DNA of 64,000 nucleotides, taken from the NCBI GenBank assembly GCA_025602905.1, contig JAHLKI010000018.1, positions 186,001-250,000 on the forward strand. The letters are read 5' to 3'. This document shows positions 17,197 to 27,171 of this stretch, one piece after another. The notes below the pieces were generated by a model. That model saw only the letters and a list, made by a program, of their open reading frames with translations. It was not told the DNA's origin and ran no database searches. The DNA comes from Phlyctochytrium arcticum. Lineage: Eukaryota; Chytridiomycota; Chytridiomycetes; Chytridiales; Chytridiaceae. The position numbers and the translations under genes are program-made. Each line of letters opens with the position of its first letter. Position 1 is the first letter of the stretch.

Positions 17197-19024
17197 CAGC
17201 GTGAGCGAACGGGAGGACAGTCACAATGATAGAGTCGGAAAATTCGGCAAACTGAACATCAACAACCGCTTTTCCGAGGGATTTCGCAACTTGTTCATTT
17301 CCGAGAGTAACCGTGCCGGAGGTTTTGATGGTCGGAATGTTGTGACGCTGGACAAAACTGTCGGAGATGAAGCAATGCGTGGCCCCACTATCCAAGAAAA
17401 ACTGACAATCCCTGGCCTGTGCTCCGGGGCTGGGAACAACTGTTCCTTGAAAAGTAAGACGGGGGGATTTACCGGTGGACTGCGAGATAACTTGTAAACA
17501 GGCAGCATCATCCGGTAATTCCGGGTTAGGAAAAGCTTCTGCGGGCGAAGTGGGTACCGAATTACCAGCTGGCAACAGCGAATCGAGTAGAGGGCGTGCT
17601 TCCAGTTCAATCACATCCGCTTCCGGGGACGATTTCCACTCCACAGGTAGAGAAGAGGAAGTGTTTACGACTTGCTGGCATGATTCATCATATCGCAAAT
17701 AGGCTAGACCCGCTTCGTCATCAGAACTATCCACTTCCTCCATCATGTAGTGGAGGCGAGGTTCGAAATTGCCTTTCTTTTTGACCCAGGGCTTCAGCTT
17801 GCCTTCCTTGATATGGCGCTGACGCTTATGGCAATCAAACATTTTGTGACCTCGCTTATTACAGTACCAACAAGTACTATCGTACGCGTTAGTCTTTGAG
17901 GAGGAGGAGTGACCGCGCAAAGCTTGTAAAGTTGGAGTGGCATCGCCAGAGTCGGAATCACTGGAATCCGCATGGTTGGTGTGGGCGTGCAACGCTAAGC
18001 GATCTAACTCCATAGGCGACTGCGGGGTGACCGGCGCATAAGCTGTGGTAGCCGACTGTATCCCAGGTGTCAGGACCGTGGAGTATTGCGTCTCGCGGCC
18101 TGAGCTGTTCCCCGAAGTGTTGTACGAGAAGGAGGAGTTGATAGTAGGAATTAGGTGCGCACGACTTTTGGCAGGGCTGTAAGCGAATTCGGCGAGTTGA
18201 GCATAGTTGATGGCCTCGGCCAAAGACTTTGGTTGGCGAAGCTCGACCGCAGGGCGTACTTTGGGATGAAGGTTTTTCTTAAAGAAGATGACTTTCTGCC
18301 GTTCATCCATGGTAGTAACCTGGCTCTCCAAAGCTGTCCATTTGTGGATATAATCCTCGATCTGACCAAATTGATGTTCTAGGGCAAAGATAGCATCGTA
18401 AATGTGCTCGTCTTGGTTTAATTTCAAGAAACGATTCCGAAAGGCACAGCAAAACGTATCCCAATCGATAATTAAGGGATCGGTTTCGTTCGAGCAAATC
18501 AATAATTTTTCCGCGGCTGGAAGCGTTTCGAGAGTGAGACCTTTTTGAGCAAACACAGTATCGCGCAGGCGGATTTGCGAGAGGTACCAAGTGCGTGCGA
18601 CTGCATCCAAGGCAGACGCTACTACATGGATGCGCTCGGAAGGGGCAGTCTGATCCTGACGAAAGCCTTGTTGGACACTAGCTAACCAGTTCTCCACATC
18701 TTCCCCGGGGAGGCCTTTGAACGAATAGCAGCGGAAGAAACGACCAGTGCCGGTCAAGTTAGGAGTCGCGGAATGGGAATTGTTGTCGATGGCGGTGGTC
18801 GTAATTGTTGGGCGAGTACTTGGTCGGTTAGTCTGCGCTGCTTGAATGTTGACGCGATCTTGGACAGTCGCGACGCGTTCTTGAACCGCGTTCAAATCTG
18901 TCCGAAGGGACTGGACGACTCCGACTTGATCGTGCAGCGTCGTTTGCAACGCCGTAATGTTGCGTTGGAGAGGGGCGAGATTCTGCTCCAAGAGCTGTTG
19001 AAGTTGTTCGACGGTGATGGACAT
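17192..19024 (-). CDS. Ty3/gypsy-type gag and protease, truncated
   Basis: This 610-residue retroelement polyprotein fragment starts with a coiled coil (MSITVEQLQQLLEQNLAPLQ), then a capsid-like region (WLASVQQGFRQD, FALEHQFGQIEDYIHKWTAL), a CCHC zinc knuckle (CWYCNKRGHKMFDC) that binds RNA, and an aspartic protease whose active site is LDSGATHCFIS. The frame ends at LPFAHAD inside the palindrome, before the rest of the protease, reverse transcriptase, RNase H and integrase, which are absent from the window. The element is therefore 3'-truncated and cannot move alone. The reading frame is otherwise intact, which suggests a fairly recent insertion. Confidence 0.9.
   Translation of the reverse strand: MSITVEQLQQLLEQNLAPLQRNITALQTTLHDQVGVVQSLRTDLNAVQERVATVQDRVNIQAAQTNRPSTRPTITTTAIDNNSHSATPNLTGTGRFFRCYSFKGLPGEDVENWLASVQQGFRQDQTAPSERIHVVASALDAVARTWYLSQIRLRDTVFAQKGLTLETLPAAEKLLICSNETDPLIIDWDTFCCAFRNRFLKLNQDEHIYDAIFALEHQFGQIEDYIHKWTALESQVTTMDERQKVIFFKKNLHPKVRPAVELRQPKSLAEAINYAQLAEFAYSPAKSRAHLIPTINSSFSYNTSGNSSGRETQYSTVLTPGIQSATTAYAPVTPQSPMELDRLALHAHTNHADSSDSDSGDATPTLQALRGHSSSSKTNAYDSTCWYCNKRGHKMFDCHKRQRHIKEGKLKPWVKKKGNFEPRLHYMMEEVDSSDDEAGLAYLRYDESCQQVVNTSSSLPVEWKSSPEADVIELEARPLLDSLLPAGNSVPTSPAEAFPNPELPDDAACLQVISQSTGKSPRLTFQGTVVPSPGAQARDCQFFLDSGATHCFISDSFVQRHNIPTIKTSGTVTLGNEQVAKSLGKAVVDVQFAEFSDSIIVTVLPFAHAD
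17690..17761. repeat. 72-bp direct repeat inside gag, copy 1
   Basis: This 72-bp stretch of the gag reading frame (encoding MMEEVDSSDDEAGLAYLRY on the minus strand) is identical to 19032-19103, just upstream of the gag start codon. The copy within gag is in its normal place in the polyprotein. Confidence 0.9.
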
Positions 19025-19031
19025 TGGGAAG

Positions 19032-19103
19032 ATATCGCAAATAGGCTAGACCCGCTTCGTCATCAGAACTATCCACTTCCTCCATCATGTAGTGGAGGCG
19101 AGG
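19032..19103. repeat. 72-bp direct repeat, copy 2 beside the gag start
   Basis: This is an exact duplicate of 17690-17761, placed 8 bp before the gag ATG (19024, minus strand). It replaces the expected leader. A rearrangement or template switch during reverse transcription would explain it. Confidence 0.9.
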
Positions 19104-19417
19104 GTGGGAAGGTGGGTCGGACGCGTCGAAGAGGTGGGCCGGACGCGTCGAAAGGGGAAATGATCTGATAAAACACGTGGTCTGCGACAGACCGAAGAGT
19201 CTTCAACTGCAACGTAGCCTTCTTGCCTGTGAAGATGTGACTGCCTTGAAGGATCGGAACTCTTAGAGTGGTGCTACCATGAGATGGAGCTATAGTCAGG
19301 ATGAGTAGTATATATTGTCTAGAGTACAAGAGAGTGCTGGGGTGAGGCTACAAGAGGTAGGGACGTGGCGTAGGTATGGCGCAGGGCCAAGAGCCAAGCC
19401 ACATCCAGGACATGAGG

Positions 19418-19518
19418 CCTCAATTCTGATTTTGAAAGGGGCCTGTGACACCTGGATTCAAACCGGTGTAACGTTCAAGACTTGAGGCTCAACTTGAGCC
19501 TCAATTCTGATTTTGAAA
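19418..19518. repeat. 20-bp direct repeats flanking a short segment with an 11-bp palindrome
   Basis: The 20-bp sequence cctcaattctgattttgaaa occurs at 19418-19437 and 19499-19518. Between them lies an inverted repeat with 11-bp arms and a 1-bp centre (19482-19492 and 19494-19504), partly overlapping the second copy. On the minus strand the segment also contains ggtttgaatcc, which resembles a tRNA-type B box. It may be a minute insertion or a remnant of a short interspersed element. Confidence 0.6.
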
Positions 19519-19656
19519 CCCCCTATTGATTTGTCAAGCTGTGCCGCCCTCCTCTTCAGACTGGACCCGTCGGGTTGCCATAGAAACGTTGCCCAACTTG
19601 CCTCAACGGTTGCATGCACTCTCGCTCCAATCAGCATCCGAGCCGCGTTTTACATC

Positions 19657-20893
19657 ATGTTGGTCATTCGCACTGCCGCCGTACGGCCATTGCGCCAGGG
19701 AAGGTACGCCCTCTCTGAACTATTCTACCAGATCCTGGTGATGGTGACTGACTTGCCTTGATATGCAGTGGTTTGGTGCTCCCTCTCCGAGAAATGGCGA
19801 CCTTGAAAGAAAGTTCGTATCTAAATGATTTGTGGTTGCTACTTCCCAACTTATATCCTTGTCTCTGCATAGTTTCCATGCGGCTGAAGTCTGTCTCGAA
19901 CATTGCAAAAATCACCAAATCCATGAAGATGATTGCGTCAACCAAAGTTACGAAAGCTCAGAGAGCTATGGAAACCGCGCGAGTATACGGCGGGGCAGCA
20001 ACAGGTGCAAAGCGTTGTTTTGCATAATCTGATCACTCTTACCTACGCCTTCCTAGCTCTTTATGATCACGCTGGTACCACCGAAGCTCTTGAATCAAAG
20101 AATAAACCGCTGGTTGTTGTTGTGTCGTCCGACCGAGGCTTATGCGGTGGTATTCACAGTTCATTGTCGAAGTCTGCCCGCAAAGCACTCGCGGCTCAGC
20201 CTGAAGCATCCGTTGCCATCCTGGGACAGAAGGCTAAGGCTCAGCTGCAACGCGACAATCGCAAGCAGATTATCATCACTTTTGACAGCGTTGCCAAGAA
20301 TCTCCCGACTTGGACAGAAGCTGCTCTCATAGCTGACGAGATTTTGAAGGCGGGATCGGAGGCGCAACCCTTTTCGACCAGCATTATCTACAACAAGTTC
20401 AAGTCCGTTATTGCTTTCGATACCGTTACGGTCCCCGTCTATTCCCACCAAGCGCTGGTTGATTCTCGTGAGTGAACGCGTATTGTAGTTGGTGCAACTT
20501 TTGCTCACAATTAGTTTAGCCAAGCTGGCTGCATATGAGGCTGAAGGCTCCGTTTTGAAGAACTTTGAGGAGTTCTCTCTGGCAAACGTGTTGTATTGGG
20601 GAATCGCGGAAGGCAATGCCTCGGAAATGGCTGCCAAACGTACGGCCATGGAAAACGCAACCAAAAATGCTGGTACGCTATTTTACTCCGTCTAAATTAT
20701 TGAACATAGCTCACGCGCTCTCCTCTGTTTTTTCCAGGAGAAATGATTCAGAAGTTGACTCTGACCTACAATCGCTCCCGTCAAGCAACCATTACCAACG
20801 AACTTGTGAGTATTAACGTCACCCAGTGATACATTTGTTCATCTAACTTTGATTTTTCAGATTGATATCATCACTGGCGCAATGGCCGTATAA
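19657..20893 (+). CDS. ATP3: ATP synthase F1 gamma subunit, mitochondrial
   Basis: Seven exons can be placed: 19657-19703, 19769-19812, 19873-20004, 20057-20467, 20520-20672, 20738-20805 and 20861-20893, with GT-AG introns of 52-66 bp that keep frame. The N-terminus is a short basic presequence for mitochondrial import. The hallmark gamma motifs are clear: ATLKEI, then RLKSV..IAKITKSMKMIAS near the start, VVVSSDRGLCGGIHS in the middle, and TITNELIDIITGA at the C-terminus. Gamma is the rotating central stalk that couples proton flow to ATP synthesis in the inner mitochondrial membrane. Length and ends match the family. It is the first host gene after the junction zone. Confidence 0.95.
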
Positions 20894-21235
20894 GGTATAC
20901 CAAATTAATGGTTTACCTCACGTCATGTATTTCTACACTCTGGGTCTGATATGTGATGTATGATGTGTGCCATTCCTTGTACGTATTTACATGCGTAAGC
21001 GTTTGAATGATAACGTAGGTAGAAGAAAAGAACCACATATTTGCAAAGCCACACACTCTTGGGAAATATCTGCCGTTTATCTTTCCGTGGCAATTGAGGT
21101 GTTCAAATGTTGTCCGCATTGGCCCGCACTGAAGGGGCGTCGCCAATCAAAATTGGTGATAAACTTACAGCTGCGACGAGTCTTGGTCAGCTCCGAGCTC
21201 TGATTCGGTGTGCTCTACACGGACACGCCAGAAAT
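20894..21235. other. 3' spacer between convergent genes
   Basis: This 342-bp gap lies between the ATP3 stop and the ataxin-2 stop. It should hold both polyadenylation regions. I see no gene or repeat in it. Confidence 0.6.
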
Positions 21236-24200
21236 TTAAGTATCTCCTTTCGAACATTCTTTAGAAAATGACGAACCATCTCCTGTATTGTCGCCATTCC
21301 AAGTTGAGGTAACGGGGGGCGCCGGGATTAGTATAGGAGGCTGGTAATGTCCGACCATATCAGGAGGGTAACCATGCATGACGGGTGCTGCAAACAGTCT
21401 TATTCAAGGTTGCGACTGATCAATCTTTCGAAGCACTTACTTGATTGAAATAGGGGCGGTGGGCTACCTATGTATGCTCCAGTCGCATTTGGCGAGGAAC
21501 CTGTGCAATTGACTGTCAGTCACCCAATAGTTTCTGATAGCTGGAACAGTTAGCTTTACCGCTCTCACTCCCACCAGAAGGGTGCTTGGGAAATCGAAGG
21601 GGGCCAGGGGGTGGACCCGAATTAAAATGGGTGGGATACATGGCGCCATGCGCGCCAGGGCCAAACGCAGGGGGGAACTGTCCTTGATGTACCTGAAAAG
21701 ACTGAGTAAGAATGACCGATTTGCGACTACCATAAGGCATACCGGCATTATGAAGGTCGTCCCCGGGGGCATGTTCATCCCTGGAAGACCTGGGACAAAG
21801 GGCCGTCCCATCATAGGCTACGCCACTAATTAGCAGCTGCAATTGGATGGTAAAAAGGAAGAAAAGCTACTTACCCGGTACTGATATGGCGCCATAGCAT
21901 ACGGCATGTACTGTGGATCTTGGCCATAAAATTCTTCGGGGTACTGAGTCGCTATCGTCCAAAGTTAGTATGGTCAATGTTGGAGATTATAAGCTTAATA
22001 TTACCATAAGGAAGAGGCTTGGGTGAGGTGTTGTTTTTAGGAAAGGCCTTGCCATAGGGAGATCGAGTACCTTGCGTAACTTGGTTCCGGGGAGTTCTCT
22101 TATTTGTAAAATAAGTTGACTATTAAAGGTAGGACCTTGACTACCAGCCCCACCGATGATCCGTACCTTATCTCCCGAACCCCCGACTTTGAGCAGGTTA
22201 TCGAGACTGCCAGCACCCATGCCGGATGGCGTAAATTCCGTAGCAGCTACATTAAACTTGAATCCAGTCTTGGGGGTTACTTTGGAAGTTGAAGTAACAG
22301 GCGGAGCTGTCGTCAACGAGGCAGGTGTACTGGAATTTAAAGCTGTGGGCTTGGGGGTCTCCTCGGCGACACTGGGTTTTGTCGCATTACCGGGGCTCCC
22401 GCCAACGGCCGGAGAATTCGTAGACGAAGACGCAGCATTTTGACCCTTAGTTTGCCGTGTAGGGGGACTGTCCCGAGCATGAACATCTTTCTCGACAGGT
22501 CTGTTCAGAATCTCTTGCAAGTCACCCGGCATGGGTGTTTTCAACTAAGTATGTCTCAGAACAAATTGCCGTTGGTCAGGCAAAAGTCGTAGCACATACT
22601 TTGAACGACTTGCTAAAATTTTTGAATTCTTCCACAATCTGATCCTTTTCTTGCTTCATGAGAACATGCTTCCGCTGCATGAGCATTTCTTTCTCCCCAA
22701 CCGCAAAGTCCTTAAATAGCTTTGCGATGTACGATGCTAAAGACCAAGGAAAGTTTAGCCGCGGAAGATATTGAAAATGTGCACCAACCTTCAACAGGAT
22801 TTTTGGATACCTCGCCAGCTTCAACGTGGATTCCCGATTTCTGGTTCAGAATTTAAAAGATGGTCGCCATTTGGGATTGCAACGTAATGTACCTTCTGGG
22901 GTACCTTATTAATCGCAGGCATCTGTGCACCACCAGCTTGTGGCGTTTTGGAAGATTCCATGTCTGGGGTACGCACATCAGAGCTTCGGGGATTAGATAC
23001 TGCAAGTCCGACAAGGTTTGCACCATCAGTAGCCGTGTTATCTTCCTGGGTTTGCTTGACATCTAATTTTTTGGGTTGATTTTCGACTTGCTTATTCAAA
23101 TTTGGCTGTGTAGCTTTGCGCGCGCCAGGTGGAATATATTTCCCGGTCTGGCGTATAACAGCGGAATATCTAGGAGTTGAGCATTAGCTTTCTCACCTGC
23201 ACAGCATTACTTGGGCTGCCGTTGCTTAGATACCTTTCTTCTTCATCCATTTTTGAGCTACTTCCACGTAAATCTTGATGCTGTACATTGCCTGCCGAGT
23301 TCTACAATCATGGCATAAATAATACGTTTTGGGAGAACTATGATATACCTTCTCGATTTCCTTTGCCAGTCTGATTGCTTCCAGCTCGCGTTGCTTGAAT
23401 GTCGGATCGGAACGATCTACTTTGGTCGTGTACAAATGTTCATCGAAATCGGTTGTGACCCCAAAAAGCTTCTCATTGGTCGCGAACTGATCCCATGAAT
23501 CTGTTGGTGCTTTCAAATCGTCCAATCCTGACAGGATTGGAAAACCGTCTTCCGATGACCACTTTTGCAATGGCTTTTCACGCTGTGTTCCGCTGCGTCC
23601 AGCAATAGTACTGTCGATTTGAACTAACAACACAGTCAGAAACATTACGAACAGGAATGGCAGAACAAAAATCACAACCCTCTCTATCACTAGATAGCCT
23701 TGTTGCTGCTGTGCTGTCTAACGCTTTTGCTGTGATGGAGCAAACATCCTTCGGGAGTATCATCAGACATTTGATGATGGTAGATTTGGACGGAGAATCT
23801 TTGATATGCGCCATTCTTAGTAGCACACCAAGATCAGATCCCTCATTCGTTGAGCTAAAGATCCCTTCATAAACCAGTCCATTCCTGACGGTAACTTGAA
23901 CCTTTGTACCCTAAAAAATACATTTGATCAGTAAAAAATACGTTTCGTTAATATCCGGTATATTTACAATCAGATTGGAGAGGGCGAAAAACACACGGCT
24001 TCGTTGCAGCTCGGGCGCATGATCGGGTAGCGTAACTTTATCGGAAACTTCTTTCAATCTAGAAGCAGCATTTTGTCCATGCGCCTTCCCTCTTCCGCGA
24101 CTATTCCAGAGGCGTCATTGAACTTCGTGTTAAAGCGGATTGATTGCCACAAACCTAGACGTGGTTGAGGAGAGTCGATTGGGATCCAAAGCATCCCTTG

Positions 24201-24270
24201 AAGAGTTTGACTCTTTGGCGCCAGCTCTAGTACGGTTCGGGGCAGGTTTTGCTTGCGATTTGCGGTGCAT
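21236..24270 (-). CDS. Ataxin-2/PBP1-like RNA-binding protein
   Basis: The gene reads leftward in many short exons. The first exon begins MHRKSQAKPAPNR at 24270. Next comes the Lsm-type fold typical of ataxin-2 (LSNLI|GTKVQVTVRNGLVYEGIFSS), then the LsmAD region (LQKWSSEDGF, WDQFATNEKLFGV, DEHLYTTKVD) and a disordered Ser/Pro/Thr-rich part. A PAM2-like motif, FKFNVAATEFTP, should bind the MLLE domain of poly(A)-binding protein. The C-terminus is rich in Pro, Gly, Tyr and Met (PEEFYGQDPQYMPYAMAPYQ, then MHGYPPDMVGHYQPP). Ataxin-2/PBP1 controls mRNA stability, poly(A) length and stress granules in the cytoplasm. Some exon limits are unresolved. It is divergent from the kinase gene over 144 bp. 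Confidence 0.85.
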
Positions 24271-24414
24271 TGATTGATTGTCAAATGGTGTTACAGGCCA
24301 GCGAAATCAACTTGGAATTCAAGTGGGTTGGGCACAAGCCTCATTATCAACGTTGGCAAACCGGCGAAATCGCGCACCCCGTATTATCTTTTCAGACATC
24401 GCACCTTTAGGAGG

Positions 24415-26255
24415 ATGGGTAATACTTTTGGACGGGAGGACATAGACTACAACTCGGAAAGTATGATATGACCCTGCCATAAATCTCTCCATCATTTTTA
24501 TTACCTATTGAGCATTTTTTTTCCAGTTGACTTAAGACATTTTGAACTGTTGCGATGCGTGGGTAGGGGGGCTTTTGGAAAGGTGAGCATTATTGGTTTT
24601 CGTTGGCCCAAATTTCATCAACAGGCCAAATAGGTCAGGATCGTGGAGAAGCGGGACACCAAAAAGTTATATGCTCTTAAGTACATTAATAAGTTGCAAT
24701 GTATCAAGATGCGCGCAACAGCCAATATTTTCCGGGAGAGGGCGATTCTGGAAGAAATTGATCATCCATTCGTAGTAAATCTTAGATTCGCCTTCCAGGA
24801 CGACGAAAACATGTTTATGGTCATGGACTTAATGATGGGCGGAGATTTGCGATTTCATCTAGACCGCAACGGCTCATTTTCGGAGGATGCGATGCGCCTG
24901 ATTGCTCTTGAGCTTTGTGCCGCCATTGGCTATTTACACCAGAGAAATATCGTACATCGCGATCTTAAACCGGATAACGTTCTCTTGGACGAATCAGGTC
25001 ATGTACATATAACCGACTTCAATATTGCGGTGCACTACAACAGCAAAGTACTCACATCCCAGTCTGGAACATTGGCCTACATGGGTTCGTGAATTGACTG
25101 TTTAGGCAGCATCGGGTTGCCAATACACTAAATTCATTTCCCTGTGTGTTTTTTTCTTCCTCAGCCCCGGAACTGTTTACAGGGCAAGGCTACAGTTGGC
25201 CCATTGATTACTGGAGTTTGGGTGTCCTACTGTTCGAATGCCTGTTTAGTGTAAGGCCGTTTGGTGGATCTTCGGATGAATCTATCAAGAATGCGATCAA
25301 ATCCGAACCAATCTCAATTCCTAATGTGCACTCGCTTGGTGGCAAATATAGCGAGATATCTTCCGCTTGCTCAAGTTTCCTGCAGCAGCTTTTGGAACGA
25401 GACATCAGGTCGAGATTGGGCTGTGGACCGTCCGGAACGGACGCGTTACGGAACCATGCGTGGTTTCAGGGAGCCGACTGGGATGCAGTCGTACGCATGC
25501 AGTATTCACCTCCTTATATACCTGACGCGAGCAAAGCAAATTTTGATGCTACCTACGATTTGGAAGAACTGCTGCTGGAGGAAAATCCACTTACTTATCG
25601 GCCTCGCAAAAAGAAAGAGCAAGCGGCGCAAGGCGTGGAGGTCACAGCAAGTCAACTAGAGGCCCAGAGGACTTCCTTGGGGAGTGCAACAGCTCCTCCC
25701 GCCAAAAGAATGACTGCTAAGGAGCGCGTGCAACTTGAGCTGGACTATATCGACCAAAACTTCAAATTATTCGACTCAAGCATTTTCGACCGATATCGCG
25801 GGTTTTCAAATACCCAAACCTTGCAGGTTTCAGATGAGGTGCCCAGTTGGGTAAAAAACTTGGACTCGCCACCACATGCCACAAATTATACTCCAGTCAG
25901 GGCCACACCGTCCATGCTTGGCTCAACTGAAAACATTGCGGCATCCGATCATGAAGGGAAACCTTCACCATCAAATACCCGCTCTCTGCCTACAAACTTT
26001 TCGCCGGAAACTATCAATATGTGCGATGCTTTTCAGTTTTCCACCAAGCCAGCACATGCCCGCTTAGATAACGCAATATCCATGTCGGCTGGGTTTGATT
26101 ATGACGATCGCCATATGAGTGGGTTGCACCGTGATGCGCTTACAACGAGTTCGGGTCTGGGACTGCAAGATTTGTCGGATTTGAGAAAGTCTATTTCTCC
26201 CAGTCAACGCTCCTTCCCACCGCAACATAACCTAACCAATATTCAACGTGACTAA
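24415..26255 (+). CDS. YANK/STK32-type AGC serine/threonine kinase
   Basis: Exons run 24415-24460, 24527-24582, 24634-25084 and 25165-26255. The start MGNTFGRE leaves a Gly at position 2 for possible myristoylation, as in STK32 proteins. Kinase motifs are the glycine loop VGRGAFGKV, ALKYI with the ATP Lys, HRDLKPDN, and DFN (ITDFNIAV) in place of DFG. DFN is characteristic of the YANK family, so it is not a loss of function. APE reads as APEL across the exon 3-4 junction, then a D-W-S-L-G helix. A C-terminal extension of about 250 residues is Ser/Pro-rich and unlike other kinases. Substrates of this family are poorly known. Confidence 0.92.
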
Positions 26256-26359
26256 CCAATATTCAACACGAGAATTTACGAGGAGCTCTAATTCAAGCTA
26301 AAATGCTACGTGCGCTCGTAATTATCTTTATTGATAGGGGAGAACGATGATGGACAGGT

Positions 26360-26599
26360 CTATCCGCTTCCACCATTCGCAATAGAGGCTCCCCATACCT
26401 GATACCTTGCCGACTTTGGGTAGGAAACACCCTTAGGCGTCCAACAATCATGCATGCGAAGATCATTCGCAGCAAAGCCAATTCTTGCATTACTGCCCTT
26501 GATACTGACGAATTTTCCCCCGGCTCCGTTGAAAGTGCGTGGCACATTCATATCCTGCCGGAGTCTTCTTAGGATTGCCTGGTCGTTGCATATCGACAT
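26360..26599 (-). CDS. Hypothetical protein or terminal exon, 79 aa
   Basis: This open frame has an orderly sequence with aromatic and glycine motifs (VPRTFNGAGGKFVSIKGSNA, RIGFAANDLRMHDCW, YQVWGASIANGG) that looks coding. It lies between the kinase gene and the MsrA remnant, on the same strand as the latter. I do not recognise it. It may be an exon of a longer gene whose other parts I cannot place, or a decaying copy. Confidence 0.35.
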   Translation of the reverse strand: MSICNDQAILRRLRQDMNVPRTFNGAGGKFVSIKGSNARIGFAANDLRMHDCWTPKGVSYPKSARYQVWGASIANGGSG

Positions 26600-26749
26600 A
26601 ATTGAAAAACCTGTTGATATAAATTTTTGCCTTCCGAAAGTGGCCGAGATACTGTGTCCCTACATCATTGCCGGTTCATAGCTGTACGCGAAAGCTAAGA
26701 AACATCATTATGATATAAAGTAGAAACTGGCCAACCATGTACAAAAATC

Positions 26750-27035
26750 AAGAAGCTCATCGTAGGAAACTTTGTTGTTGTCGAACTTTAGTTGTATTGC
26801 TTCAACGTGGCCCGTTGCGCCAATACAGACGGCCTCCTGACTCGAATATAAGGGACAGCGTACCTACGGTTGTCTCGACACCTTGACTGTGGAACTTCTT
26901 TTGAAAAACTTTCTCCACCCCCCAGAAGCATCTAGCAGCAAAAGTGGCCTTGTCGAAACTGCTGAGGGCGTTTGCACTTGCAGACGCCAATGTCCTGAAA
27001 GCGTTGATCAGTGCCTGATCCGAAAATCTCCGCAA
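26750..27035 (-). pseudogene. Peptide-methionine sulfoxide reductase A remnant
   Basis: The first part reads KATFAARCFWGVEKVFQKKF then VETTVG, matching the catalytic start of MsrA, which reduces methionine-S-sulfoxide. The usual GCFWG has Arg for the first Gly. After a 27-nt stretch the sequence resumes as EAVCIGATGHVEAIQLKFD and VSYDELL, but the conserved YxGG...PTY segment between the two parts is missing and the frames do not join by any plausible intron. Further down (about 26660) a NDVGTQY-like trace is in another frame. The gene looks decayed, unless the assembly lost bases here. Confidence 0.6.
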
Positions 27036-27171
27036 AAGCGCGCTCTGGGACGATCTTGGCTCACAAGGTAGCGAAATTCCTCAACATTTAATTGATGCCA
27101 ACAACAACATACTTCCGGTAAAACAGCAAGGTCAACTTACCTACTTGACCATTTTCGTAGGCTTATGGTAA

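Larger units (their letters stand above)
17165..19150 (-). mobile_element. Truncated Ty3/gypsy LTR-retrotransposon remnant
   Basis: The element covers the gag-protease frame plus a short leader rearranged at its 5' side (19025-19150). No intact long terminal repeat or primer-binding site is recognised. The leader contains the duplicated 72-bp gag piece and two copies of a ggtggg.cggacgcgtcgaa unit at about 19111-19150. The outer limit is approximate. Confidence 0.7.

Noticed and set aside
17099..17497. Plus-strand open frame over the palindrome
   Set aside because: It is antisense to the retroelement protease and starts in the junction sequence.
19441..19498. Possible tRNA gene from a B-box-like sequence
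   Set aside because: Only a T-arm-like stretch is seen; there is no acceptor stem, D arm or anticodon arm around it.
20161..20664. Long minus-strand open frame
   Set aside because: It is antisense to the well-supported ATP3 exons and carries no motif.
23226..23690. Membrane-like start in the minus frame (VIFVLPFLFVMFLTVLL)
   Set aside because: This is intron sequence of ataxin-2 read through; splicing removes it and joins the Lsm and LsmAD parts.
24961..25023. DFN in place of DFG as a sign of a dead kinase
   Set aside because: DFN is the normal form in YANK/STK32 kinases, and the HRD and ATP-binding Lys motifs are intact.
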